Under the pieces are notes generated by a model. The model worked only from the letters and a program-made list of their open reading frames with translations. It ran no database searches and was not told the DNA's origin. Below, one piece after another: positions 43,770 through 53,616 of a stretch of DNA of 64,000 bases (position 1 is the stretch's first letter; the number at the start of each line of letters is the position of its first letter). Source of the DNA: Bacillota bacterium. Its GTDB lineage: Bacteria; Bacillota; Sulfobacillia; Sulfobacillales; Sulfobacillaceae. The stretch is taken from the NCBI GenBank assembly GCA_021784595.1, contig JAJYHT010000080.1, forward strand, positions 62,001 to 126,000, read 5' to 3'. The position numbers and the translations under genes are program-made.

Positions 43770-44735
43770 GTGCCCCAATACGTTTTGGGAATTGATACCA
43801 GCGCCTATACGACATCCGTGGCGGTAGTCGATGGCATCCGGGTATGTTTTGACGAGCGGCGGGTGTTGCCGGTGCCGCTAGGGCAGCGCGGATTGCGGTC
43901 CAGCGACGCGGTCTATTCCCATGTTCGCTACCTGCCGGCATTGTATCAAGCATGGTGCAACACGCAGGGCATTGAGGCTCGGTCATTGGCGGCTGTGGCG
44001 GTCTCTACCCGTCCACGGCCTCAGCCGGATTCTTACCTTCCTTCGTTTGCAGCAGGGGAGGGATTCGGCAAGGTGATCGCTGAAAGTTTAGATATTCCAT
44101 TGTTCAAAACATCGCACCAGGAAGGCCACATTCGCGCTGGTTTGTTTTCGGCGGCACAAGATTTTGACGTGCCATTTCACGTACTTCATGTTTCGGGCGG
44201 GACCACCGAACTGTTGCGAGTAATTCCGGAACAAGCCGGCCACTGGGATATTCTTGTGGTCGGCGGAAGCGACGATCTATACGCGGGCCAATTTATTGAC
44301 CGAGTCGGGGTGCGATTGGGATTGCCATTTCCAGCCGGCGCGGAATTGGAAAAGTTGGCTATGGCATCGGAGCACCCGGTCCGCTTTAATCAGAGTCCGC
44401 CAAGATCAAGGGACGGCAAGATGTGGATCAGCTTTTCAGGCATGGCCTCTGCTGCCGAACGCGCTATCGATAATGGCGATGTGCCGGCTGATATTGCACG
44501 TGGAGTAGAGTGGGCCGTAGCCCACGCGTTGTTTCGTTTGCTAAAGGCAGCGCTCCCACCGGGACCAGTGCTGGTGGTGGGTGGCGTAGCGGCCAATCAA
44601 ACCATTCGACAATATTTATCGCAACAATTGGTTCCTGAAAAAGGATGGACCGTGTCTTTCGGCTCGCCTTCGTTAAGCCGGGACAATGCGGTCGGAGTGG
44701 CTTGGATTGGGTGGGACCAATGGAGCGCACCATGA
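43770..44735 (+). CDS. Kae1/TsaD-like ASKHA-fold protein
   Basis: A 321-residue relative of TsaD/Kae1, the tRNA threonylcarbamoyl transferase, but clearly diverged. It keeps the N-terminal LGIDTSAYTTSVAVV, the metal pair HQEGH and the VSGGTTELLRV nucleotide loop, with VVGGVAANQTIR near the C-terminus. Canonical TsaD is probably encoded elsewhere with TsaB/TsaE. It sits between nusB and folD, where Bacillus has nothing; some deep Firmicutes carry such a protein at this place. The GTG at 43770 has only a weak ribosome site and probably depends on coupling to nusB. Confidence 0.75.
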   Translation: MPQYVLGIDTSAYTTSVAVVDGIRVCFDERRVLPVPLGQRGLRSSDAVYSHVRYLPALYQAWCNTQGIEARSLAAVAVSTRPRPQPDSYLPSFAAGEGFGKVIAESLDIPLFKTSHQEGHIRAGLFSAAQDFDVPFHVLHVSGGTTELLRVIPEQAGHWDILVVGGSDDLYAGQFIDRVGVRLGLPFPAGAELEKLAMASEHPVRFNQSPPRSRDGKMWISFSGMASAAERAIDNGDVPADIARGVEWAVAHALFRLLKAALPPGPVLVVGGVAANQTIRQYLSQQLVPEKGWTVSFGSPSLSRDNAVGVAWIGWDQWSAP

Positions 44736-44745
44736 GGGGGATTAT

Positions 44746-45600
44746 ATGACACAAATCTTAGACGGAAAGTTGGTAGGTTTGTCCATAAGACAGGGAATAA
44801 AAGAGAAGGTTGCGGATTATCAACTGCACCATGGTCGAAGGCCGGGACTTGCTGTGATTTTGGTGGGCGATGATCCGGCATCTCACATTTACGTCCGCAA
44901 CAAACAACGAGCGTGCGAGAAAGCGGGGATTTTTTCCCGCACCATTCAGTTAACATCGGCTGCGGACACACCAACCGTGGTGCAGGAAGTTCACCAGGCC
45001 AACCAGGATCCTGCTATTCACGGCATATTGGTTCAAATGCCGCTTCCTCCTCATGTCAATGTCCGTCAAGTGCTGGCTGCGATAGACCCCGCCAAAGATG
45101 TGGACGGCCTTACCACTGAGAATTTAGGGCGGTTGTCTCAAGGCGAGCCTGGGCTGTTTGCCTGCACTCCGCGCGGGGTGATAGCCTTGTTGGATTATTA
45201 TAACATTCCGCTGGTCGGGTGCCGGGCATTGGTTGTAGGCCGAAGCGTGCTTGTAGGCAAGCCGCTTGGACTTCTCTTGCTGGGGCGCGATGCCACGGTT
45301 ACAATGGCTCATTCGCGATCACGCAATCTACCCGAACTGGTACACGAAGCTGATCTGGTGGTAGCTGCCGTGGGAAGGCCCGAGATGATCCGAGGGGATT
45401 GGATCCGGCCCGGTGCTGCCGTGATAGATGTGGGTATTAATCGAATGCCTTCCGGGATTGTAGGCGATGTGGCATTTCGAGAAGCCTGGGGGCGGGCCGA
45501 TTGGATCACTCCGGTGCCCGGAGGTGTAGGACCCATGACCATCGCTATGTTGCTGGACAATACCTGGGAGGCGTTTGTCCGCCAGGAGGACAAAATATGA
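44746..45600 (+). CDS. folD: Methylenetetrahydrofolate dehydrogenase/cyclohydrolase
   Basis: Bifunctional one-carbon enzyme, 284 residues. VGDDPASHIYVRNKQRACE carries the catalytic lysine; PAKDVDGLT and the Rossmann VVGRSVLVGKPLG follow; ends with TPVPGGVGPMT. ATG 44746 with GAGGGGG is preferred over the longer frame. The stop overlaps xseA. Confidence 0.95.
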   Translation: MTQILDGKLVGLSIRQGIKEKVADYQLHHGRRPGLAVILVGDDPASHIYVRNKQRACEKAGIFSRTIQLTSAADTPTVVQEVHQANQDPAIHGILVQMPLPPHVNVRQVLAAIDPAKDVDGLTTENLGRLSQGEPGLFACTPRGVIALLDYYNIPLVGCRALVVGRSVLVGKPLGLLLLGRDATVTMAHSRSRNLPELVHEADLVVAAVGRPEMIRGDWIRPGAAVIDVGINRMPSGIVGDVAFREAWGRADWITPVPGGVGPMTIAMLLDNTWEAFVRQEDKI

Positions 45601-46790
45601 CCGGAGTGCCGCTGAAAATGACGGTTAGCCAACTGGTGCAAGAGATTCGCCAATTGGTCGAAGGAGTCGCGGCATGGCAACGGATTTGGGTTCAAGGGGA
45701 ATTGTCTGGTGTCAAACATCATTCTTCCGGGCATTGGTATTTCACCTTGAAAGATGATCAGGCTCAGTTGCGGTCCGTTATGTTTCGGCGAGACGCCCTG
45801 TCGTTGGAGGCCGGTCTCAAAGACGGCATGCAGGTGTTGGCGTTAGGCCGCGTGGGCGTGTTTGAGCGTGATGGGCAAACCCAGTTGTATGTTAGCGTGG
45901 TTCACGATCTCGGGGCGGGGAAAGCGCACTTAGCTTTGGAAGCGCTAAAAGAAAAATTGGCCGCGGAAGGTTTATTTTCCCGGCCCAAACGAGGTTTGCC
46001 CTTGTTGCCTAAAGCAGTGGGCATAATTACCTCGCCGACTGGGGCAGCGCGCCACGATATAGAAACCGTCATTGCCCGCCGGTATCCGGGTATGCAGGTC
46101 AAGTTGTATCCTGTGTTGGTGCAGGGAAAAGCGGCTCCGCTGGCGGTTGTTGAAGCTCTCGGAGCGGTCTCAGCCAATGATGTGGATGTCGTCATTTTAG
46201 GACGCGGTGGAGGCTCGAAAGAGGATTTGATGGCGTTCAATGATGAGGGGGTGGTGCGGGCGGTAGCATTGTGCCCGGTTCCGGTGATTTCGGCCGTAGG
46301 CCATGAGATAGACACCACGCTCGTGGATTTGGTGGCGGACCTGCGTGCACCAACACCATCGGCGGCTGCCGAACTGGCAGTGCCGGAAGTCGACCGTCTG
46401 ATCAAGTGGCAAGCTGGACTCCTGAATAGGGCTCGCCAGGCTATGTTGTTGCGCCTGGCATCAGAGAAGAAACGACTAGCTGGATGGACCACCCACGGAA
46501 TCTTGACGCGGCCAGAGAATTTGGTTCGCGACGCGCGGGTGCGCCTGGACCGATTGGGTGAGCGGTCAGACCGAGCCTGGGAAAAACGACTGTCAGATCA
46601 GCGGCATCGGCTGGATAAGGCGCAAGTACAACTGAAAAGTCTTAACCCGGAGGCTATTTTGGATCGCGGCTATGCTTATGTTACCCAAGCTGACGGCACT
46701 TTGGTAACAGCGGTGGACATCATGCCTAATGAGTTCTATCGGGTCCACTGGTATAATGGGAGTCACTGGGTCACCAGAGCCGATGGGTAG
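45597..46790 (+). CDS. xseA: Exodeoxyribonuclease VII large subunit
   Basis: Single-strand nuclease large subunit, 397 residues: N-terminal OB fold (VSQLVQEIRQLVEG ... WVQGELSGVKHHSSGHWYF), catalytic domain with GIITSPTGAARHDIE and ILGRGGGSKEDL ... AVGHEIDTTLVDLVADLRAPTPS, then a coiled coil. Starts in the folD stop. Confidence 0.95.
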   Translation: MTGVPLKMTVSQLVQEIRQLVEGVAAWQRIWVQGELSGVKHHSSGHWYFTLKDDQAQLRSVMFRRDALSLEAGLKDGMQVLALGRVGVFERDGQTQLYVSVVHDLGAGKAHLALEALKEKLAAEGLFSRPKRGLPLLPKAVGIITSPTGAARHDIETVIARRYPGMQVKLYPVLVQGKAAPLAVVEALGAVSANDVDVVILGRGGGSKEDLMAFNDEGVVRAVALCPVPVISAVGHEIDTTLVDLVADLRAPTPSAAAELAVPEVDRLIKWQAGLLNRARQAMLLRLASEKKRLAGWTTHGILTRPENLVRDARVRLDRLGERSDRAWEKRLSDQRHRLDKAQVQLKSLNPEAILDRGYAYVTQADGTLVTAVDIMPNEFYRVHWYNGSHWVTRADG

Positions 46791-46801
46791 GAGGAGACGG
46801 C

Positions 46802-47032
46802 ATGCCTGAAGAACCCGATGAATATGAACGTGATTTAAGTCAATATGAAAGCATCATTGAACGGCTGGAAGAAATCGTAAGACTCCTGGAATCGGGGAGG
46901 ACCCCTTTAGCAGAGGGGCTGCGGCTTTATTCGGAAGCCAAAGCGCTCACGGAGCGCGCCAATGGGTTGCTGGAACGTGCAGAATCTAGTCTGGCGCCTC
47001 AACCCGTGGCATTTGAGACGGAGGGCCGCTAG
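46802..47032 (+). CDS. xseB: Exodeoxyribonuclease VII small subunit
   Basis: A 76-residue helical subunit (YESIIERLEEIVRLLESGRTPLAEGLRLYSEA is the family pattern, split over residues ~14-45). GGAGGAG precedes ATG 46802; shares one base with the ispA start. Confidence 0.93.
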   Translation: MPEEPDEYERDLSQYESIIERLEEIVRLLESGRTPLAEGLRLYSEAKALTERANGLLERAESSLAPQPVAFETEGR

Positions 47033-47916
47033 TGGATATTGATGCCTGGCTGTCAGACACGCGGGCACTAATCGAACATTGGATTGAAGAGGATATGCCC
47101 CAGACTGCTATCGACCAGGGATCTGTTGAGGATGCCATGCGATATTCGGTACTAGCGGGCGGCAAGAGGTTGCGCCCTCAGTTGGTTTTGGCTAGTGCTG
47201 TCTATTTGGGACAACCTATGGAGAATTTTCGCGATGCGGCTCTGGCTGTGGAATACCTTCATACCTATTCCCTGATTCACGATGATTTGCCAGCCATGGA
47301 CAACGACGATTGGCGTCGAGGGCACCTCACAGCCCACAAAGTATATGGTGAAGCCATGGCGATTTTAGCGGGAGATGCCTTGTTGACGGAGGCCTTCGCA
47401 AAACTTGCGCATCCCGACTGGATGGATCGATTCAATCCGTCGCGGGTCCTTCTAGCCGTCCGACGAGTGGCTCTGGCGGCGGGACGCCAAGGTCTGATTG
47501 AGGGCCAGGTGAAAGATCTGGCTGCAGAAGGCCGACAGCTCGAGTTGGAACAACTAGAAGAAATTCACCGAAAGAAAACTGGCGCGCTCATTGTCGCTTG
47601 TGTCCAACTGCCCTCAGTCATGGTGGGCGATGCTCAAGCAGAGGCGCGATTGACGGAATTTGGCAAGCATTTTGGTTTGGCCTTTCAAATTGTCGATGAT
47701 ATTTTGAACGAAATCGGTGACGCGCAGGTGATGGGAAAGGCCACAGGCACAGATCGCGCATTGGGCAAAGCCACCTATCCGGCAATTCTCGGTATGGAGG
47801 CATCGCGTGCTCTTGCGGAACATCACCGTGCATTGGCCAAAGCCGCATTGGAGACTGGTGCCCGTTCGGGCATTTTAAGAAGCTTGATTGACTTTGCGGT
47901 TGACCGACAGTGGTAG
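47032..47916 (+). CDS. ispA: Polyprenyl (farnesyl/geranylgeranyl) diphosphate synthase
   Basis: Trans-prenyltransferase of 294 residues. First aspartate-rich motif DDLPAMDND starts at D84, second DDILNEIGD at D222; substrate lysine in GGKRLRPQL. GTG 47032 overlaps the xseB stop (TAGTG). Product chain length cannot be fixed from sequence. Confidence 0.93.
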   Translation: MDIDAWLSDTRALIEHWIEEDMPQTAIDQGSVEDAMRYSVLAGGKRLRPQLVLASAVYLGQPMENFRDAALAVEYLHTYSLIHDDLPAMDNDDWRRGHLTAHKVYGEAMAILAGDALLTEAFAKLAHPDWMDRFNPSRVLLAVRRVALAAGRQGLIEGQVKDLAAEGRQLELEQLEEIHRKKTGALIVACVQLPSVMVGDAQAEARLTEFGKHFGLAFQIVDDILNEIGDAQVMGKATGTDRALGKATYPAILGMEASRALAEHHRALAKAALETGARSGILRSLIDFAVDRQW

Positions 47917-47938
47917 GGGTTGAGGGGAGGGGCAAAAA

Positions 47939-49828
47939 GTGTTGTTGGAGTCGATAGGATCACCAAAGGATTTGCGCAATTTCAGCATGACACAGTTGCA
48001 CCGATTGGCCGGCGAGTTGCGCCAATCCATTATTGAAACCACGTCGCGAACCGGCGGGCATATCGGGGCCAGCTTAGGAACGGTGGAACTGACCTTAGCG
48101 TTGCATAAAGTTTACGATACCCCCTACGATAAGCTGTTGTGGGATATCGGCCATCAAGCCTATGCGCACAAGTTGATAACGGGTCGATTGGAAGAATTCA
48201 GCAGTCTTCGGCAACTAGGAGGATTATCGGGCTTTTTAAAGCGCCGCGAAAGCGAGTATGACGTGTGGGAAGCTGGTCATGCGTCGACATCGCTGTCTGC
48301 AGCGTTAGGCATGGCTGCTGCCCGTGATTTGACCCATGCCAGTTACCGAGTGGTAGCGGTCATTGGGGATGGGGCGCTGACGGCGGGTATGGCATGGGAG
48401 GCACTGAATCAAATTGGTCATTTAAGAACTCCTATGGTTGTGGTCGTGAACGACAATTCCATGTCCATCGCTCCCAACGTCGGCGCTTTCTCTCGATACT
48501 TGACGGATCTTCGGTCAGCCCCGGCATACTCTCGGTTAAAACAGGAAGTCGAAGGGCTGTTGGAAGGAATTCCGGTGTTCGGCAACCAGATTAAACGATC
48601 AGTGGAGCGTCTTAAGGACTTAGTGCATTATGCCATGTTGGCGGGCAATGTTTTTGAGGAATTGGGTTTTCGGTATTTTGGACCTTTGGATGGCCATAGC
48701 CTGGACGATTTGATACCTGTATTGGCCAATGCCCGTGATGTTGCTGAACCAGTGATAGTGCATGTTATCACGCAAAAAGGCAAGGGGTATCGCCCAGCGG
48801 AAGAGCATCCCGGGGAATTTCACGGACCGGGACCTTTTGACGTCGCCAGTGGACATTTTATTAAGAAGATAGAACCTCCATCATATAGCCAAGTGTTTAG
48901 CCAAACCCTCATTGAAGTGGGTAGGGTCCGTCCCGAGGTGGTGGCCATCACCGCCGCAATGCCTGACGGCACTAAATTGGATAAATTTGGGGAGGTGTTT
49001 CCGGACCGTCTTTTTGATGTTGGGATAGCGGAGCAACATGCCGCGACATTTGCCGCTGGGCTGGCCTTAGCGGGCATGAGGCCGGTGTTTGCGGTCTACA
49101 GCACCTTTATTCAAAGAGCATACGATCAAGTGATTCATGATGTGTGTCACCAAGACCTGCCGGTGGTTTTTGGGGTGGACCGAGCGGGGTTGGTTGGAGC
49201 CGATGGAGCAACCCATCAAGGAATTTTCGACATAAGTTTTCTGCGCACTGTGCCCAATCTGGAAATTGCCATGGGCAAAGATGAAGGAGAACTGCGGAGT
49301 TTGGTGGCGGAAGCGCTGAACCGTCCGCATCCGGTTGCGATTCGTTATCCTCGCGGTTTTGGCCAAGGCATTGATTTGTCCGGTCCGATTCCCCCCATTG
49401 CCTGGGGCGAAGCGGAATGGACGCATCGAGGAGAGGACATTACCCTGATTGCTTTTGGGCCAATTTATTATACCGGGTTGGCGGTTCGTAAGATGCTGAT
49501 GGCTCACAATCTGTCAGTGGGTTTGGTTAACGCGCGCTTTGTCAAGCCGCTGGACACGGCAACCTTGGAAAAGGTTGCGGAGTCTACCAGAGCCATCATG
49601 ACAATCGAGGAGCACGTATTAGCCGGGGGCTTTGGCAGTGCTGTCAACGAATGGGCAAACCGGGAGGGTATTGCAACGCCTATCCGCAACGAGGGGTTGC
49701 CGGACGAGTTTATTGACCACGGACCGGTAAATTACTTTTTAAATCTTTATGAGTTGGACGCGCAAGGTCTGTCGCGCAAAGCCTTAGCTTGGGTTGAGGC
49801 ACTAAAGAGTCTTTCATCCGAGCGATGA
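47939..49828 (+). CDS. dxs: 1-deoxy-D-xylulose-5-phosphate synthase
   Basis: TPP enzyme of the MEP isoprenoid pathway, 629 residues: GHQAYAHKLITGR, TPP motif GDGALTAGMAWEALN ... NDN, and the pyrimidine-domain DVGIAEQHAATFAAGLA. GTG 47939 lies 6 nt after GGGGAGGGG. Shares its pathway with the adjacent ispA. The stop overlaps tlyA. Confidence 0.95.
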   Translation: MLLESIGSPKDLRNFSMTQLHRLAGELRQSIIETTSRTGGHIGASLGTVELTLALHKVYDTPYDKLLWDIGHQAYAHKLITGRLEEFSSLRQLGGLSGFLKRRESEYDVWEAGHASTSLSAALGMAAARDLTHASYRVVAVIGDGALTAGMAWEALNQIGHLRTPMVVVVNDNSMSIAPNVGAFSRYLTDLRSAPAYSRLKQEVEGLLEGIPVFGNQIKRSVERLKDLVHYAMLAGNVFEELGFRYFGPLDGHSLDDLIPVLANARDVAEPVIVHVITQKGKGYRPAEEHPGEFHGPGPFDVASGHFIKKIEPPSYSQVFSQTLIEVGRVRPEVVAITAAMPDGTKLDKFGEVFPDRLFDVGIAEQHAATFAAGLALAGMRPVFAVYSTFIQRAYDQVIHDVCHQDLPVVFGVDRAGLVGADGATHQGIFDISFLRTVPNLEIAMGKDEGELRSLVAEALNRPHPVAIRYPRGFGQGIDLSGPIPPIAWGEAEWTHRGEDITLIAFGPIYYTGLAVRKMLMAHNLSVGLVNARFVKPLDTATLEKVAESTRAIMTIEEHVLAGGFGSAVNEWANREGIATPIRNEGLPDEFIDHGPVNYFLNLYELDAQGLSRKALAWVEALKSLSSER

Positions 49829-50634
49829 CGACATCTAAGTCGCGTCTGGACCGGCGGTTGGTGGAATTGGGATTGGTAGAGTCACGGGCGAGAGCGCAAG
49901 GTTTGGTGCTGGCGGGCCAAGTGAAGGTCAACGGACAGACACAAACTAAGGCAGGGTTCATGGTACAAGAGACCGATGAAATTTTATTAAGCGAACCCAA
50001 ATTGGCATATGTCAGCCGGGGTGGATTGAAATTGGAAGCGGCACTGGATCATTTTGGCATTCAGCCTCATGGATGGACGGTGCTTGATGTGGGTGCATCG
50101 ACTGGGGGCTTTACTGACTGCTGGTTGCAGCATGGAGCCCAGAGCGTGTACGCCGTGGATGTTGGGTATGGCCAACTGGCTTGGTCATTGCGAAATGACC
50201 CGAGGGTGGTGGTGCACGAGCATCTTAACGCACGCTGGCTAACGTTAGATCAGATTGGCCGGCAGGCACCACTGGATGCTGCCTCTATTGACGCGTCCTT
50301 CATCGGCATTTCTCTATTGTTGGCACCGGTGGCGGCTATGTTACAGCCTGGCGGATCAGTAATGGCCTTAGTCAAACCACAGTTTGAGGCGGGGCCGGAG
50401 AACTTAGGCAAACGGGGCGTGGTACGAGATCCTAAAGTTCACCAGACTGTTCTGAAACGGTTTTGGCAATCAGCCCAAAATATGGGATATTCTGTGCAGG
50501 GTCTCATTCCATCGCCAATCAAAGGCCCTGAGGGAAATATCGAATTTTTAGCGTATCTGCAACTCGGCGGCACGTCTTTGGAAATGGCCGTGGACAGCGT
50601 CGTGGACCAAGCCTGGCAGGGGGAGTCGGAGTGA
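49825..50634 (+). CDS. TlyA-family rRNA methyltransferase
   Basis: A 269-residue protein: N-terminal S4 RNA-binding domain (RLDRRLVELGLVESRARAQGLVLAG, spread over residues ~6-30) and a Rossmann methyltransferase domain with LDVGASTGGFTD. Family members 2'-O-methylate rRNA or act as hemolysin A homologues. Standard neighbour of dxs and argR/recN. Confidence 0.92.
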   Translation: MTTSKSRLDRRLVELGLVESRARAQGLVLAGQVKVNGQTQTKAGFMVQETDEILLSEPKLAYVSRGGLKLEAALDHFGIQPHGWTVLDVGASTGGFTDCWLQHGAQSVYAVDVGYGQLAWSLRNDPRVVVHEHLNARWLTLDQIGRQAPLDAASIDASFIGISLLLAPVAAMLQPGGSVMALVKPQFEAGPENLGKRGVVRDPKVHQTVLKRFWQSAQNMGYSVQGLIPSPIKGPEGNIEFLAYLQLGGTSLEMAVDSVVDQAWQGESE

Positions 50635-51485
50635 AGCACGCGTTGGTATGGCCTAACCCAGAGAAAGATCAGGTGCGGGGCTTAATCGGGCAAATGGCCC
50701 GATGGTTTGACCAACATCGCGTAACGATGAGGGTTCCAAAAGATTTGGCGGATACTGTCGGATTTCCTGACAACGGCATCGAATGGACCGATCTGTCTTC
50801 TGAAACCATCGACTGGATCATTGTTTTGGGTGGGGATGGAACACTGCTTAGGGCAGCCAAAGAACTGGCCTTCTTGGACCGACCGATCTTGGGAGTCAAT
50901 CTGGGACACTTAGGATTTTTGACAGAGGTTGAAGTGCCGGATTTACTACTGGCTTTGTCGGCCATGCTTCAAGGCGAGTATGTCTTGGATGAGCGCCGCT
51001 TGCTATCGGCGCGCGTATTGCGGGACGGACAGGAGCTAGCCCGGTTTGATGCCATGAACGATGTGGTGGTGGCCAAGGGCCCATTTGCAAGACTGATTAA
51101 CCTGGAAACCTTTGTGGATAACGCTTATGTCACCACATATCCGGCGGATGGATTGATTGTGGCCACTCCGACAGGCTCTACCGCGTATTCGCTGTCAGCC
51201 GGAGGGCCTATTTTGGCACCGGATTTAAGCAACATGGTCATCACCCCCATTTGCCCTCATTCCTTCTTTGACCGATCGATCGTGATTGACGGAAGTCATC
51301 AAATAAAAATTCGGATTCGTACCATCCATCGTGATACATTGGTTACAATTGATGGGCAAGAGGGTCATCCTTTGGAAGACGGGGATGAGGTGGTAGTGCA
51401 AACTAGCCCCGTTACCATCCGACTCATTCGTAGACCTGGATGGAGTTTCTTTCATGTGTTGCGTGGATGGAGGAAAGGACATTAG
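50631..51485 (+). CDS. nadK: NAD kinase
   Basis: ATP- or polyphosphate-dependent NAD+ phosphorylation, 284 residues. VLGGDGTLLRAAK holds the catalytic Asp; GVNLGHLGFLTEVE, FDAMNDVVVAKG and TPTGSTAYSLSAGGPI are diagnostic. GTG 50631 overlaps the tlyA stop. Confidence 0.95.
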   Translation: MKHALVWPNPEKDQVRGLIGQMARWFDQHRVTMRVPKDLADTVGFPDNGIEWTDLSSETIDWIIVLGGDGTLLRAAKELAFLDRPILGVNLGHLGFLTEVEVPDLLLALSAMLQGEYVLDERRLLSARVLRDGQELARFDAMNDVVVAKGPFARLINLETFVDNAYVTTYPADGLIVATPTGSTAYSLSAGGPILAPDLSNMVITPICPHSFFDRSIVIDGSHQIKIRIRTIHRDTLVTIDGQEGHPLEDGDEVVVQTSPVTIRLIRRPGWSFFHVLRGWRKGH

Positions 51486-51486
51486 A

Positions 51487-51942
51487 ATGCATCAGGACAA
51501 GCGGTCACGTCAGGCGATAATTCAAGAAATAATTAGGTCCCATGCGGTCGAAACCCAAGAAGAACTGTCGGAATTACTGGCTCTAAGAGGAATGCCGACG
51601 ACTCAAGCAACAATTTCGCGGGATATTAAAGAGTTGGGTTTGTTGAAAGTGCCATATGAAGACCGACATCGGTATTCGATGCCAGATTACTCAACCATCG
51701 CAGGTTCTCGGGACCGTCTAGCCCGGCTGTTGAGAGAAGTGTTGGTGAGTTATGTAGTAAGCGAAAATCTCGTGGTGGTTAAAACCTTACCGGCCGGGGC
51801 CAACGTTGTATCGGAGGCCATAGACGGATTGGATTGGCCCGAAGTGGCGGGGACCCTGGCGGGGGAGAATACGGTGCTGGTAGTGGCTAAGAGTGCCAAA
51901 GACGCCCCGGCTTTGGCACAACGACTAGAGGCCTTGCGATAG
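51487..51942 (+). CDS. argR: Arginine repressor ArgR/AhrC
   Basis: A 151-residue arginine-responsive regulator; winged helix with TQEELSELLALRGMPTTQAT / ISRDIKELGL, and a C-terminal hexamerisation/arginine-binding domain (GTLAGENTVLVVAKS). ATG 51487 with AAAGGA is preferred to ATG 51454. Classical position before recN. Confidence 0.93.
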   Translation: MHQDKRSRQAIIQEIIRSHAVETQEELSELLALRGMPTTQATISRDIKELGLLKVPYEDRHRYSMPDYSTIAGSRDRLARLLREVLVSYVVSENLVVVKTLPAGANVVSEAIDGLDWPEVAGTLAGENTVLVVAKSAKDAPALAQRLEALR

Positions 51943-51960
51943 AGCATACTGAGGAGAGCT

Positions 51961-53616
51961 ATGATAAAGGGACTTGTAGTGGAGAACCTCGGCCTCATTC
52001 GTGAGACCACTGTCGAGTTTGGCGGCGGATTTAATGTGATTACCGGAGAATCGGGATCGGGAAAATCCTTGTTGCTCAATGCGATTGGGTTTGTGTTGGG
52101 CGCTCGGGCATCGGACTTGGTAGGACCTTTTAGCGACTCGGCTCGTGTCCGGGCTACGTTTTCTGTTTTGAGCGGCGCATCTTTGTGGGCAGACTTGCAA
52201 GGGCAGGGAATAGAACCGGATGACTGGATTATAATCCAGCGTGAGCTTACGAAGGACGGACGTAGCACCTATAGAGTACAGGGCCAGTTGGTTGCTGCGC
52301 AAACGGTTAGGCGCATCGCCACCCACTTGGTGGAGATGACAGCTCAGCATCACTCGTTGAAGGTGGCTGAACCGGATACCCTGATACTATGGGTTGACCG
52401 GGTTGGGGATCTTGAAGGGCTAAAAAATCAGGTGGCTGACGATTATCGGAGATGGCACGAAGCCAAAGAAGCATGGGATGCTGTCAAACGCTCTGCGCGC
52501 CCTGAGGAGATAGAACAACTCCAAACGGTGGTAGAGGAAATTAACGCAGCACACCCGCTGCCTAATGAAGACGAATTGTTAAATCAAGAATTGGTTCGAT
52601 TGCGGCAGGGCCAGCGGTTGATGGAGGGTTATCAGGAAGTGATTCGGATTTTAGACCAGGATGATGGAGGGGTTGTCCAGGGTTTTGCCAAACTAAGCCG
52701 ACTATTGGACTCTTTGCAGCGCATGGATCCATCGTTGGAAGGGGCTTCGCAATTGATGGAGCAGGCATCAACTTTAATCGAGGAGGCCCATTGGGCGTTA
52801 AATCAGTGGTATGAGAGCTTAAACCTGGATCCAGATCATCTAGAGCAAGTTGAACAGCGCGCAGACTGGCTGGCGCGGCTCAAAAGGAAATATGGCCCAC
52901 GCTTGGACGACGTGATTGGACTTCTGGAAGAATCAGCCGCTCGGTTGGCGGAAGTGGATAATTTAGGTTGGGAACTGGCGCAACGGGAACGCTTGGTTGA
53001 GACAAGCTACCAGGAATATGAGCGCAATGCCAAGAGCTTGTCGACAGCGCGTCGCGCCTGTGTTGATAAACTTGCTGCTGATATTTTGGAATTGCTGAAG
53101 GAAATGGAAATGCCGGGCGCAAATATGGAATTTTCAATAACGCAAGGTGCCCCTCGGCCAACCGGGATGGACACGATAGAGTGCCTGTTTGCAGCGAATC
53201 CCGGCCAGGTTGCCAAGCCCCTGGCGAAAATGGCGTCGGGAGGAGAACTGTCAAGGGTAGCGTTGGCGATGGCCGTGGTAGAAGGACGGGTGGGATCTGC
53301 AACGCTGGTGTTGGACGAGTTAGATACGGGGTTGGGAGGCATTAGCGCAGGGCGGGTGGGAGAATTGCTGGCTCGCCTAGGTAGTTCTCGGCAAGTGTTG
53401 GTGGTGAGCCATCAACCGACCGTAGCAGCTAGAGCGTCAGTGCACATCAAAATTCAAAAGGTTGTTGACGGTTCATCTGCGGAGTCGCGGGCAATAGGAT
53501 TGGACGACACGCAAGGACGTCCTGTGGAGGTGGCTCGCATGTTAAGCGGCCATCCAGATTCTGTGGCGTTAAAGCATGCGCGGCAATTATTGTCGCGGGA
53601 GGTCGAAGGTGCATAA
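51961..53616 (+). CDS. recN: DNA repair protein RecN
   Basis: SMC-like ATPase of double-strand break repair, 551 residues: Walker A GESGSGKSLLLNAIGF, coiled coils around residues 160-350 and a C-terminal ATPase half with SGGELSRVALA and LVLDELDTGLGG. GAGGAG precedes ATG 51961. The 3' end overlaps the next gene by 8 bp. Confidence 0.95.
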   Translation: MIKGLVVENLGLIRETTVEFGGGFNVITGESGSGKSLLLNAIGFVLGARASDLVGPFSDSARVRATFSVLSGASLWADLQGQGIEPDDWIIIQRELTKDGRSTYRVQGQLVAAQTVRRIATHLVEMTAQHHSLKVAEPDTLILWVDRVGDLEGLKNQVADDYRRWHEAKEAWDAVKRSARPEEIEQLQTVVEEINAAHPLPNEDELLNQELVRLRQGQRLMEGYQEVIRILDQDDGGVVQGFAKLSRLLDSLQRMDPSLEGASQLMEQASTLIEEAHWALNQWYESLNLDPDHLEQVEQRADWLARLKRKYGPRLDDVIGLLEESAARLAEVDNLGWELAQRERLVETSYQEYERNAKSLSTARRACVDKLAADILELLKEMEMPGANMEFSITQGAPRPTGMDTIECLFAANPGQVAKPLAKMASGGELSRVALAMAVVEGRVGSATLVLDELDTGLGGISAGRVGELLARLGSSRQVLVVSHQPTVAARASVHIKIQKVVDGSSAESRAIGLDDTQGRPVEVARMLSGHPDSVALKHARQLLSREVEGA

